In this document: piece after piece, positions 1 through 7,517 of the stretch
Layout: each line of letters opens with the position of its first letter
Numbering within the stretch: position 1 is the first letter of the stretch
From: XN24 sp964413755
GTDB taxonomy: Bacteria > Pseudomonadota > Gammaproteobacteria > Steroidobacterales > XN24
Assembly (NCBI GenBank): GCA_964413755.1
Contig: CAYPTW010000055.1
Coordinates: 1-17,251 of the forward strand
Direction of reading: 5' to 3'
Length of the DNA stretch: 17,251 nt
Notes under the pieces: model-generated
Seen by the model: the letters and a program-made list of their open reading frames with translations, nothing else
Database searches by the model: none
Told to the model about the DNA's origin: nothing
Program-made: the position numbers and the translations under genes

Positions 1-249
1 CAGCGCCAGTTCGTCATGCGCGTCGCCGAGGTGCATGCGCCAGGCGCGCACCAGCGCCACGTCGATCAGCCGCGCCCGCTCGCGCACCAGCACCTCGACC
101 GGCTCGTCGGCGCTGAAGCGCGCCTGCAGCGCCTGGTCGCCGTGCTCCAGCACCTGGCGGAAGCGCCGGATGGCGTCGGGGCCGGGCGGCGCGTCGAGCT
201 CCGGCAGCTGCGGTGCGTCGGGCGCGGCGGTCCGGGCGGCGGTTTCCAT
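1..249 (-). CDS. glnD: GlnD, bifunctional uridylyltransferase/uridylyl-removing enzyme, N-terminal fragment
   Basis: GlnD uridylylates and deuridylylates PII proteins in response to glutamine and so sets nitrogen status control in the cytoplasm. Only the first 83 codons are present; the gene continues beyond position 1. The fragment begins with ATG at 249 (minus) and reads METAARTAAPDAP, then a helix-rich stretch with LVRERARLIDVALVRAW at about residues 54-70. This resembles the segment just before the nucleotidyltransferase domain of E. coli GlnD (IEARTEFIDQLLQRLW). No catalytic motif lies in the visible part, so the call rests on this similarity and on context: glnD next to map, divergent from rpsB, is the common gammaproteobacterial arrangement. 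Only 5 bp separate it from the map stop, which suggests co-transcription with map. The extreme N-terminus is poorly conserved in the family, so the exact start is less certain than the identity. Confidence 0.85.
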   Translation of the reverse strand, partial: METAARTAAPDAPQLPELDAPPGPDAIRRFRQVLEHGDQALQARFSADEPVEVLVRERARLIDVALVRAWRMHLGDAHDELAL

Positions 250-254
250 GGGGT

Positions 255-1025
255 TCAGACCTGGCCCGAGGCGCCCAGCGTGAGCACCTCGTGACCATCC
301 TCGGTGACCAGGATGGTGTGCTCCCATTGTGCGGAGAGAGAGTGGTCCTTGGTGACCACGGTCCAGCCGTCGGGCAGCAGGCGCACCTGGCGCTTGCCGG
401 CGTTGACCATGGGCTCGATGGTGAAGGTCATGCCCGGCACCAGCGCCATGCCGGTGCCCGGCTTGCCGTAGTGCAGCACCTGCGGGTCCTCGTGGAACTC
501 GCGGCCGATGCCGTGGCCGCAGTATTCGCGCACCACCGAGCAGTGCTGCGCCTCGACGTACTGCTGGATGGCATAGCCGATGTCGCCCAGGCGCACGCCC
601 GGCCGCACCATCTCGATGCCGCGGCGCATGGCCTCGTGCGACACCTCGCTGACGCGTCGCCCGCTCACCGTGGGTTCGCCGACGAAGAACATGCGGCTGG
701 TGTCGCCGTGCCAGCCGTCCTTGATCACGGTGATGTCGATATTGACGATGTCGCCCTTTTTCAGCACGCGCTCGCCGGGGATGCCGTGGCACACCACGTG
801 ATTCACGGAAGTGCAGATCGACTTGGGAAAGCCGCGGTAATTGAGCGGCGCCGGTACGGCGTCCTGCTTGCCGGTGATGTACTCGTGGCAGATGGCGTCC
901 AGCGCCTCGGTGGACACGCCCGGCTGGACGTGCGCGCCGATCATGTCGAGCACCTCGGCGGCCAGGCGGCCGGCGCGGCGCATGCCCTCGCGCTCGGCCT
1001 CGGTCGTCTTGATGGTCACGGCCAT
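255..1025 (-). CDS. map: Methionine aminopeptidase, type I
   Basis: Removes the initiator methionine from nascent proteins, a two-metal cytosolic peptidase. The 256-residue protein is close to the E. coli length of 264. All five metal ligands fall at the same numbers as in E. coli Map: D97 (NIDITV), D108 (HGDTS), H171 (CGHGIG), E204 (TIEPM) and E235 (QWEHT). His80 (VVCHGIP) matches the substrate-binding histidine. This numbering supports the ATG at 1025, which has GGGAGG about 11 bases upstream. The frame stays open upstream to a GTG at 1097, adding 24 residues (MVEPLRSYPPF...) with no family counterpart, so I chose the shorter form. It runs divergently from rpsB and is followed 5 bp later by glnD. 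No clear promoter could be fitted on the minus strand upstream of it. Confidence 0.97.
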   Translation of the reverse strand: MAVTIKTTEAEREGMRRAGRLAAEVLDMIGAHVQPGVSTEALDAICHEYITGKQDAVPAPLNYRGFPKSICTSVNHVVCHGIPGERVLKKGDIVNIDITVIKDGWHGDTSRMFFVGEPTVSGRRVSEVSHEAMRRGIEMVRPGVRLGDIGYAIQQYVEAQHCSVVREYCGHGIGREFHEDPQVLHYGKPGTGMALVPGMTFTIEPMVNAGKRQVRLLPDGWTVVTKDHSLSAQWEHTILVTEDGHEVLTLGASGQV

Positions 1026-1127
1026 GGCGTTGGCGGCCTCCCGAGCCGCGTCCTCTGGGTCGGTGAAAGGGGGGTAACTTCTCAGCGGTTCAACCACTTA
1101 GGCCATGTTGCCAAGGTTTTCGGGTGA

Positions 1128-1156
1128 TTGTCCGCAAGCGGCGCCTATGGTATAAA
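1128..1156 (+). promoter_or_regulatory. rpsB promoter, sigma-70 type with extended -10
   Basis: A -35 element TTGTCC (1128-1133, 4 of 6 consensus) is followed by exactly 17 bases and a -10 element TATAAA (1151-1156, 5 of 6). TGG stands directly before the -10 (1148-1150), giving an extended -10 TGn motif. The bases after the -10 are GCGCGCGCC, a GC-only discriminator of the kind that makes ribosomal promoters sensitive to ppGpp; that regulation is inferred. Transcription should start near 1162-1164, leaving a leader of about 118 bases. E. coli rpsB also uses an extended -10 promoter in the map-rpsB gap. This is the clearest promoter in the window. Confidence 0.85.
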
Positions 1157-1162
1157 GCGCGC

Positions 1163-1280
1163 GCCTTAATCGCAATTAATCCCACACACGCACCGTCACG
1201 CCCGGCTGGGTGCCTTCTTTCCCGAGTGGACAGAGGTTGCCGGGTGGGGTGCGTGGAGGCTCAACCCGAAGGAGTACAAC
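1163..1280 (+). promoter_or_regulatory. rpsB 5' leader RNA, probable S2 autoregulatory element (t44/rpsB leader position)
   Basis: The untranslated leader between the promoter and rpsB can fold into two stacked helices. The outer helix pairs 1187-1194 (CACGCACC) with 1248-1255 (GGTGCGTG), 8 perfect pairs. The inner helix pairs 1201-1206 (CCCGGC) with 1239-1244 (GCCGGG), 6 perfect pairs. An asymmetric internal loop separates them (1195-1200 against 1245-1247). A small AT-only inverted repeat, TTAAT/ATTAA, lies at 1166-1179. In E. coli the corresponding leader mediates repression of rpsB-tsf by protein S2, and the annotated t44 RNA maps to the same map-rpsB gap. The fold here is drawn by eye and the regulatory role is inferred by position. 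The ribosome-binding site (GAAGGAG, ending at 1274) lies just outside the outer helix. Confidence 0.65.
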
Positions 1281-2216
1281 ATGGCTTCTATCTCCATGCG
1301 CCAGATGCTGGAGGCCGGCGTTCATTTCGGCCACCAGACCCGCTTCTGGAACCCGAAGATGTCACCCTACATCTTTGGCGAACGTAACAAGATCCACATC
1401 ATCAATCTCGAGAAGACCCTGCCCCTGTACATCAAGGCGCAGGACTTCATCCGCAAGCTGGCCACCGACGGCGGCAGCGTGCTGTTCGTCGGCACCAAGC
1501 GCTCCGCGCGCGAGTCGCTGCAGCGCGAGGCCGAGCGTTGCGGCATGCCCTTCGTCAGCTATCGCTGGCTGGGCGGCATGCTCACCAACTACAAGACCGT
1601 CAAGCAGTCCATCAAGCGCCTGTTCGACCTCGAGGCCATGTCCGAGGACGGCACCTTCGAGAGCCTGTCGAAGAAGGAAGTGCTGGGCCTGAAGCGCGAG
1701 ATGGAGAAGCTCGAGCGCAGCCTGGGCGGCATCAAGAACATGGGCTCCCTGCCGGACGCCCTGTTCATCATCGACATCGAGCACGAGCGCATCGCGGTGG
1801 CCGAGGCCAACAAGCTCGGCATCCCCATCGTGGCGGTGGTCGACACCAACTGCTCGCCCGAGGGCATCGACTACGTCGTCCCGGGCAACGACGACGCCAT
1901 GCGCGCCATCCAGCTGTACAGCGCCGGGATTGCCGACGCCGTGCTGGAGGGCAGGGCGCAGGTGCCGGAAGTGCCGGCGGGTGAAGACGACTTCGTCGAG
2001 GTCGACGACGGCGGCCCGGAGACGAAGAAGCCGGCCCGCAAGCCGCAGGCTGCGGCGAAGAAGCCCGCGGCCGCCAAGCCGGCGGCAGCCCCGCAGGCCG
2101 CCGAGGCTCCTGAGGCAGCTGCCGAGACAGCCGCCGAGACGGCTGCCGAAGCACCCGCGGCCGCAGCGCAGCCGGCGGCCGCCGAGCCCGAGGCGCCCGC
2201 AGCCAAGGAGGACTGA
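1281..2216 (+). CDS. rpsB: 30S ribosomal protein S2 with long low-complexity C-terminal tail
   Basis: Structural protein of the small ribosomal subunit, needed for S1 binding and, in E. coli, a repressor of its own mRNA. Residues 1-243 follow E. coli S2 closely: SMRQMLEAGVHFGHQTRFWN at the start, LFVGTKR, RWLGGMLTN, SLGGIKNMG, LPDALFIID and VVDTN...VPGNDDA. A strong GGAG (1271-1274) lies 6 bases before the ATG. The protein has 311 residues against 241 in E. coli. The extra 68 residues (about 244-311) are almost only Ala, Pro, Lys, Glu, Gln and Thr, first basic (KKPARKPQ, AAKKPAAAKPAAA), then acidic with AET repeats, ending AAKED. The tail is in frame, ends at a clean TGA and leads directly into the tsf ribosome-binding site, so it does not look like a frameshift. 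tsf follows 3 bp later, as usual. Confidence 0.98.
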   Translation: MASISMRQMLEAGVHFGHQTRFWNPKMSPYIFGERNKIHIINLEKTLPLYIKAQDFIRKLATDGGSVLFVGTKRSARESLQREAERCGMPFVSYRWLGGMLTNYKTVKQSIKRLFDLEAMSEDGTFESLSKKEVLGLKREMEKLERSLGGIKNMGSLPDALFIIDIEHERIAVAEANKLGIPIVAVVDTNCSPEGIDYVVPGNDDAMRAIQLYSAGIADAVLEGRAQVPEVPAGEDDFVEVDDGGPETKKPARKPQAAAKKPAAAKPAAAPQAAEAPEAAAETAAETAAEAPAAAAQPAAAEPEAPAAKED

Positions 2217-2219
2217 GGC

Positions 2220-3250
<1,031 letters not shown>

Positions 3251-3320
3251 GGCCCGGCGCATCGCAGCATGGGACCGCGCAGGCTACCGCCGCGCGGGCC
3301 CGAGATGAGGTAAACTCGAG

Positions 3321-3348
3321 GACCCCGCACACAGCGGGGTTCTTTTTT
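3321..3348 (+). terminator. Rho-independent terminator after tsf
   Basis: A perfect 7-bp stem ACCCCGC (3322-3328) / GCGGGGT (3334-3340), extendable by a G-T wobble, encloses the loop ACACA and is followed by TCTTTTTT (3341-3348). It lies 71 bases after the tsf stop and 38 bases before pyrH. A second GC hairpin without a T-run sits upstream (CCGCGC 3275-3280 with GCGCGG 3292-3297) and may stabilise the 3' end. It should separate the highly expressed rpsB-tsf message from the downstream genes, perhaps with read-through. Confidence 0.93.
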
Positions 3349-3386
3349 ACGGCGGCAGTGCCGGGGTTTTGATCGCAGGGGGCGAA

Positions 3387-4127
3387 ATGAGCCGGAAAGT
3401 TCCGAAAAGAATACTCCTCAAGCTCAGCGGCGAGGCGCTTCTCGGTGGCGTCGACTACGGCATCGACCCCGAGGTCATCAACCGCATTGCGGGCGAGCTG
3501 CGTGACGTGCGCGAGCTCGGCGTGCAGGTGGCGGTGGTCATCGGCGGCGGCAACATCTTTCGCGGCGCCGGGCTGGCCGAGGCCGGCATGGACCGCGTCA
3601 CCGGCGACAACATGGGCATGCTCGCCACGGTGATCAACTCGCTGGCGCTGCAGGACGCGCTGGAGAAGCTCGGCGTGCATGCGCGGGTGATGTCGGCGAT
3701 CCGCATCAACGACGTGTGCGAGGACTACATCCGCCGCCGCGCCATCCGGCACCTCGAGAAGAGCCGCGTGGTGATCCTGGCCGCCGGCACCGGCAACCCC
3801 TTCTTCACCACCGACACCGCCGCCAGCCTGCGCGCGATCGAGATGAATGCCGACCTGCTGCTGAAGGCGACCAAGGTGAACGGCGTGTACTCCGCCGACC
3901 CGAAGAAGGTCGCCGACGCGGAGCACTACCCCAGCCTGACCTACGACCAGGTGCTGGACAAGCGCCTCGGTGTCATGGACGCCACGGCGGTGGTGATGTG
4001 TCGCGACAATGACCTGCCCTTGCGCGTGTTCAACGTCCACAACAAGGGCGACTTGCTGCGTATCGTCAACGGCGAGGACGTGGGCACCCTGGTGACGCGG
4101 GCGACCGAGCCCGGCGCCGAAGCCTGA
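3387..4127 (+). CDS. pyrH: UMP kinase
   Basis: Phosphorylates UMP to UDP as a hexameric amino-acid-kinase-fold enzyme, feeding pyrimidine nucleotides and the UDP-sugars used in the envelope pathways downstream. The 246-residue product matches E. coli PyrH (241) throughout: KRILLKLSGEALLGG at the N-terminus (phosphate binding), VVIGGGNIFRGAG, DNMGMLATV, AGTGNPFFTTDTAA and LLKATKVNGVYSADP. I chose ATG 3387, which has AGGGG about 5 bases upstream. The frame is open to a TTG at 3369 that would add MIAGGE, but this lacks its own ribosome-binding site. No promoter is evident between the tsf terminator and this start, so expression may depend on read-through or on a promoter I cannot recognise. frr follows after 13 bp. 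Confidence 0.97.
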   Translation: MSRKVPKRILLKLSGEALLGGVDYGIDPEVINRIAGELRDVRELGVQVAVVIGGGNIFRGAGLAEAGMDRVTGDNMGMLATVINSLALQDALEKLGVHARVMSAIRINDVCEDYIRRRAIRHLEKSRVVILAAGTGNPFFTTDTAASLRAIEMNADLLLKATKVNGVYSADPKKVADAEHYPSLTYDQVLDKRLGVMDATAVVMCRDNDLPLRVFNVHNKGDLLRIVNGEDVGTLVTRATEPGAEA

Positions 4128-4140
4128 GAGGACCCAGAGC

Positions 4141-4704
4141 ATGAGCATGCTGCAGGAGATCATGAAGGACGCCAACGAGCGCATGGACAAGAGCGTGGAG
4201 TCGCTGCGCGGGGAGCTGAAGAAGCTGCGCACGGGACGCGCCCATACCAGCCTGCTCGACCACATCACCGTGGAGTACTACGGCAGCGACGTGCCGCTGA
4301 GCCAGGTGGCCAACGTCGGCGTCGAGGATTCCCGCACCCTGACCATCACGCCCTGGGAGCGCCAGATGGTGGCGGTGGTGGAAAAAGCCATCATGACATC
4401 GGACCTCGGCCTCAACCCGAACACGGCCGGCACCGTCATCCGCGTGCCGCTGCCGCCGCTCACCGAGGAGCGCCGCCGCGACATGACCAAGGTCGTGCGC
4501 CACGAGGGCGAGAACGCCAAGGTCGCCATTCGCAACATCCGTCGTGATGCCCTGCATCACATCAAGGAGTTGCTGAAGGAGAAAGAGATCACCGAGGACG
4601 ACGACCGCCGCGCCCAGGACGAAGTGCAGGGGCTCACCGACAAGCACATTGCGCTGGTCGACACGGTGGTGGCCGAGAAGGAGCAGGAGTTGCTCGAGGT
4701 CTGA
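4141..4704 (+). CDS. frr: Ribosome recycling factor
   Basis: With EF-G, RRF splits the post-termination ribosome so that subunits can be reused. The 187-residue product (E. coli 185) has the expected features: an N-terminal helix with MDKSVESLRGELKKLRTGRA, then YYGSDVPLSQVANVGVEDSR and LTITPWERQMVAVVEKAI (domain II and hinge), GLNPNTAGTVIRVPLPPLTEERR, and a C-terminal helix rich in charged residues. AGAGGA lies 8 bases before the ATG. It follows pyrH by 13 bp, the near-universal pyrH-frr pairing. Here uppS comes next, whereas in E. coli dxr does. Confidence 0.98.
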   Translation: MSMLQEIMKDANERMDKSVESLRGELKKLRTGRAHTSLLDHITVEYYGSDVPLSQVANVGVEDSRTLTITPWERQMVAVVEKAIMTSDLGLNPNTAGTVIRVPLPPLTEERRRDMTKVVRHEGENAKVAIRNIRRDALHHIKELLKEKEITEDDDRRAQDEVQGLTDKHIALVDTVVAEKEQELLEV

Positions 4705-4731
4705 GGCCCGGGCGGCTTCGCGTCTCCACAA

Positions 4732-5478
4732 GTGAATCCTCCAGCCACGCCCGTCCACGTCGCCATCATCATGGATGGTAACGGCCGCTGGGCGCGACAG
4801 CGCATGATGCCGCGCCAGGCCGGCCATCGCGCCGGCGTGCGCGCCGCGCGGGCGGTGGTCGAGGCCTGCGCCCGGCGCGGCGTTTCGCACCTGACACTGT
4901 TTGCCTTCTCCAGCGAGAACTGGCGCCGCCCCAGGCGCGAGGTCGGGGCCCTGATGCGCTTGTTTCTCGAGGCGCTCGAGCGCGAGGTCGACGAGTTGCA
5001 CGGCAACGGTGTGCGCCTGCGTTTCATCGGCGACCGCTCCAGCCTGTCGGCGGAACTGCAGGCGCGCATGGCGGCCGCCGAGGAGCGCACGCGCGACAAC
5101 ACGCGCCTGGTGCTGGTCGTGGCGCTGGCCTACGGCGGGCGCTGGGACATCGCCCAGGCCGCCAGCGCGCTGGCAGGTGACGTGGCGGCGGGCAGGCTGG
5201 CGCCGGACCAGGTGGACGAGGCACGGCTTGCGGAGCGGCTTGCGCTGGCCGGCATGCCGGACCCCGACCTGCTGATCCGTACCGGCGGGGAGCATCGCAT
5301 CAGCAACTTCCTGCTGTGGAACCTGGCTTACTCCGAATGCTGGTTCACGGACTGCCTGTGGCCCGACTTCGGCGAGGCGGAACTGGACGCGGCCCTGGAG
5401 CGCTTTGCCGCAGTCGAGCGGCGCTTCGGCCTGACTTCCGAGCAACTGGCCGAGGACGAGGGCGCGGGCGCATGCTGA
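4732..5478 (+). CDS. uppS: Undecaprenyl diphosphate synthase (cis-prenyltransferase)
   Basis: Condenses farnesyl diphosphate with eight isopentenyl diphosphates to C55 undecaprenyl diphosphate, the carrier lipid for peptidoglycan and O-antigen. The catalytic aspartate is D15 in HVAIIMDGNGRWA. Other family motifs are FAFSSENWRRP, VALAYGGRWDI and the diphosphate-binding RTGGEHRISNFLLW. Length is 248 residues (E. coli 253). The start is GTG 4732: the frr stop at 4702-4704 is in the same frame and no other start codon lies between them. No convincing ribosome-binding site precedes it, so translation may rely on ribosomes coming from frr 27 bp upstream. Its last 7 bases overlap cdsA. Confidence 0.96.
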   Translation: MNPPATPVHVAIIMDGNGRWARQRMMPRQAGHRAGVRAARAVVEACARRGVSHLTLFAFSSENWRRPRREVGALMRLFLEALEREVDELHGNGVRLRFIGDRSSLSAELQARMAAAEERTRDNTRLVLVVALAYGGRWDIAQAASALAGDVAAGRLAPDQVDEARLAERLALAGMPDPDLLIRTGGEHRISNFLLWNLAYSECWFTDCLWPDFGEAELDAALERFAAVERRFGLTSEQLAEDEGAGAC

Positions 5479-6272
5479 AGGAACGTATCATCACGGCCCT
5501 GCTGCTCATCGCGGCGCTCCTCACCGTGCTGTTTTTCGCCTCCCGCGACGTCGGCGTGGTGCTGTTCGGGATACTCCTGCTGGTGGCGGCCTGGGAGTGG
5601 TCGGGGCTGGCGGAGATTCGCGGCGGGGTCCCGCGCGCGGCCTACACCCTCGCCATGGCACTGGTGATCGGCTGGCTGGCGTGGTGGATGCCCACGGGCC
5701 ATATGCCGCAGGGGCTGCTCTGGGCCCACCTGGCGCTGTGGGGCGTGGTGGCCCTCCTGCTCACGCGCTTCCCGCTGCGCCTGCCGTGGGCGGTGGTGCT
5801 GGCCGGCGGCCTCGTGCTGCTGCCGCTGGCCTGGCTGGCCTTCGCCTGGCTGCTGAAGACCCGCGGCCTCGGCCCGCAATGGGTGCTGTACATGTTCGTG
5901 GTGGTGGCGGCGGCCGACGTCGGCGCGTACTTCGCCGGGCGCTCGCTGGGCCGCGTCAAGCTGGCGCCGCAAATCAGCCCGAAGAAGACCTGGGAGGGCC
6001 TGATCGGCGGGCTCTGCCTGGTCGCGCTGGTGGCGACGGGCGCGGCCCACTGGTTCGGCGTGCCTGCGCTGCCCCTGGTGGCGCTCTCGCTCGCCGCCGC
6101 GGGCGTCTCCGTGGTCGGCGACCTCGGCATCAGCATGCTCAAGCGCACTGCGGGCCTGAAGGACACCGGCCAGGTGTTCCCCGGCCACGGCGGCGTGCTC
6201 GACCGCATTGACAGCCTGCTCGCCGCCATTCCCGTGTTCGTGCTGGGTGTGCGCTGGCTGGTCCCGGCGTGA
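5472..6272 (+). CDS. cdsA: Phosphatidate cytidylyltransferase (CDP-diglyceride synthase)
   Basis: Makes CDP-diacylglycerol from phosphatidic acid and CTP in the inner membrane, the branch point for all phospholipids. The 266-residue product is mostly hydrophobic, with about seven to eight apparent membrane segments beginning at MLKERIITALLLIAALLTVL. The CDS signature is complete near the C-terminus at residues 221-245 (SMLKRTAGLKDTGQVFPGHG, then GVLDR), and SPKKTWEGLIGG precedes it as in E. coli. ATG 5472 overlaps the end of uppS by 7 bases, so the two are probably translationally coupled. dxr follows after 10 bp. Confidence 0.97.
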   Translation: MLKERIITALLLIAALLTVLFFASRDVGVVLFGILLLVAAWEWSGLAEIRGGVPRAAYTLAMALVIGWLAWWMPTGHMPQGLLWAHLALWGVVALLLTRFPLRLPWAVVLAGGLVLLPLAWLAFAWLLKTRGLGPQWVLYMFVVVAAADVGAYFAGRSLGRVKLAPQISPKKTWEGLIGGLCLVALVATGAAHWFGVPALPLVALSLAAAGVSVVGDLGISMLKRTAGLKDTGQVFPGHGGVLDRIDSLLAAIPVFVLGVRWLVPA

Positions 6273-6282
6273 GGGTGCGGGC

Positions 6283-7464
6283 TTGAGAGGCCTGGCGATC
6301 CTCGGTGCGACCGGCAGCATCGGCGTCAGCACGCTCGACGTGGTGGCGCGCAACCCCGAGCGTTTCGCGGTACGCGCGTTGACCGGCTGTCGCAACTGGT
6401 CGCTGCTGCTCGAGCAGTGCCGGCGCTTCCAGCCGGATGTGGCGGTGCTGGCGGACCCGGAGGCGGCGGCGCAGCTGGAATCCGCGCTCAAGGCGGAGGG
6501 GTTGTCCGTCCAGGTCCGCGCCGGGGCGGCGGCGCTGGCCGAGGCCGCCGCGCGGCCCGACGTCGACTTCGTCATGGCCGCCATCGTCGGCGCCGCCGGA
6601 CTCTTGCCGACGCTCGCCGCGGCCCGCGCGGGCAAGCGTGTGCTGCTGGCCAACAAGGAGGCGGTGGTGATGGCCGGCGGGCTGCTGCGCGAGGCCCTGG
6701 CTGCATCGGGCGGCGAACTGGTGCCCATCGACAGCGAGCACAACGCGCTGTTCCAGTGCCTGCCGCCGGGCGGCGACGCGGATCCGCAGGCGGCAGGGGT
6801 CACGCGGCTGCTGCTGACCGCTTCCGGCGGGCCGTTCCTCGACACCCCGCTGGAGGCACTGGCAGCGGTGACGCCGCAGCAGGCCTGCGCCCATCCCAAC
6901 TGGGACATGGGCCGCAAGATCTCGGTGGACTCCGCGACGATGATGAACAAGGGCCTGGAGATCATCGAGGCCTGCCGCCTGTTCGGCGTCGGCGTCGAGT
7001 GCGTCGAGGTGGTGATCCACCCGGAGAGCATCATCCACTCCCTGGTCGAGTACCGTGACGGCTCGGTGCTGGCGCAGCTGGGCAACCCCGACATGCGCAC
7101 GCCCATCGCCCATGCCCTGGCCTGGCCGGAGCGCATCCATTCCGGCGTCGCGCCGCTGGACCTGGCGGCGCGCGGGCAGCTCAGCTTCCGCCCGGCGGAT
7201 CCGGCGCGTTTCCCCTGCCTGGCCCTGGCCATGCGGGCCGCGGCGGGCGATGCGGGCGCGCCGGTGGTGCTCAACGCCGCGAACGAGATGGCGGTGGCCG
7301 CATTTCTCGAGGGACGCATCGGCTTTACCCACATTGCCGCGGTGATCGAGTCGGTTCTGGCACAATATGCCGGGCCCGAGCCGGGCGACCTCGAGTCCAT
7401 CCTGGCGCTGGATACGCGCAGCCGGGATGCGGCAGCGGAGAAAATCAGGACTTTGGCACTCTAA
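6283..7464 (+). CDS. dxr: 1-deoxy-D-xylulose 5-phosphate reductoisomerase
   Basis: Second step of the MEP isoprenoid pathway: NADPH-dependent conversion of DXP to MEP, supplying precursors for UppS two genes upstream. The NADPH loop GATGSIG lies at 8-14, ANKEAVV follows, and the metal ligands D150 and E152 (PIDSEHNALFQ) have the same numbers as in E. coli. The third ligand is E226 (MNKGLEIIEA; E231 in E. coli). HPNWDMGRKISVDSATM and PESIIHSLVEYRDGSVLAQL are intact. Length is 393 residues (E. coli 398). The start is TTG 6283, giving MRGLAILGATGS, with AGGG 7 bases upstream. The frame stays open back into cdsA (to 6208), but the extra residues have no family counterpart. Confidence 0.97.
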   Translation: MRGLAILGATGSIGVSTLDVVARNPERFAVRALTGCRNWSLLLEQCRRFQPDVAVLADPEAAAQLESALKAEGLSVQVRAGAAALAEAAARPDVDFVMAAIVGAAGLLPTLAAARAGKRVLLANKEAVVMAGGLLREALAASGGELVPIDSEHNALFQCLPPGGDADPQAAGVTRLLLTASGGPFLDTPLEALAAVTPQQACAHPNWDMGRKISVDSATMMNKGLEIIEACRLFGVGVECVEVVIHPESIIHSLVEYRDGSVLAQLGNPDMRTPIAHALAWPERIHSGVAPLDLAARGQLSFRPADPARFPCLALAMRAAAGDAGAPVVLNAANEMAVAAFLEGRIGFTHIAAVIESVLAQYAGPEPGDLESILALDTRSRDAAAEKIRTLAL

Positions 7465-7517
7465 TCAGGCCTGCGGCCGCGTTGCGGCAGGACCCTCTTG
7501 GTGAAGCGGACGACAAG

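Noticed and set aside
1026..1130. Divergent promoter for map on the minus strand (TTGGCA at about 1114-1109)
   Set aside because: The -35-like hexamer is good, but no acceptable -10 lies 16-18 bases downstream of it.
1124..1387. 87-codon frame starting in the rpsB promoter region and running into rpsB
   Set aside because: It begins upstream of the predicted transcription start, overlaps rpsB in another frame, has no ribosome-binding site and no recognisable protein features.
5328..7400. 690-residue open frame on the minus strand opposite cdsA and dxr
   Set aside because: Composition is Ser/Arg/Ala-rich low complexity and it is wholly antisense to two well-supported genes; a GC-driven shadow.
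7470..7491. GC hairpins in the dxr-rseP gap as a terminator
   Set aside because: Only 4-5 bp stems such as CCGC/GCGG with loop GTT, and no T-run follows.
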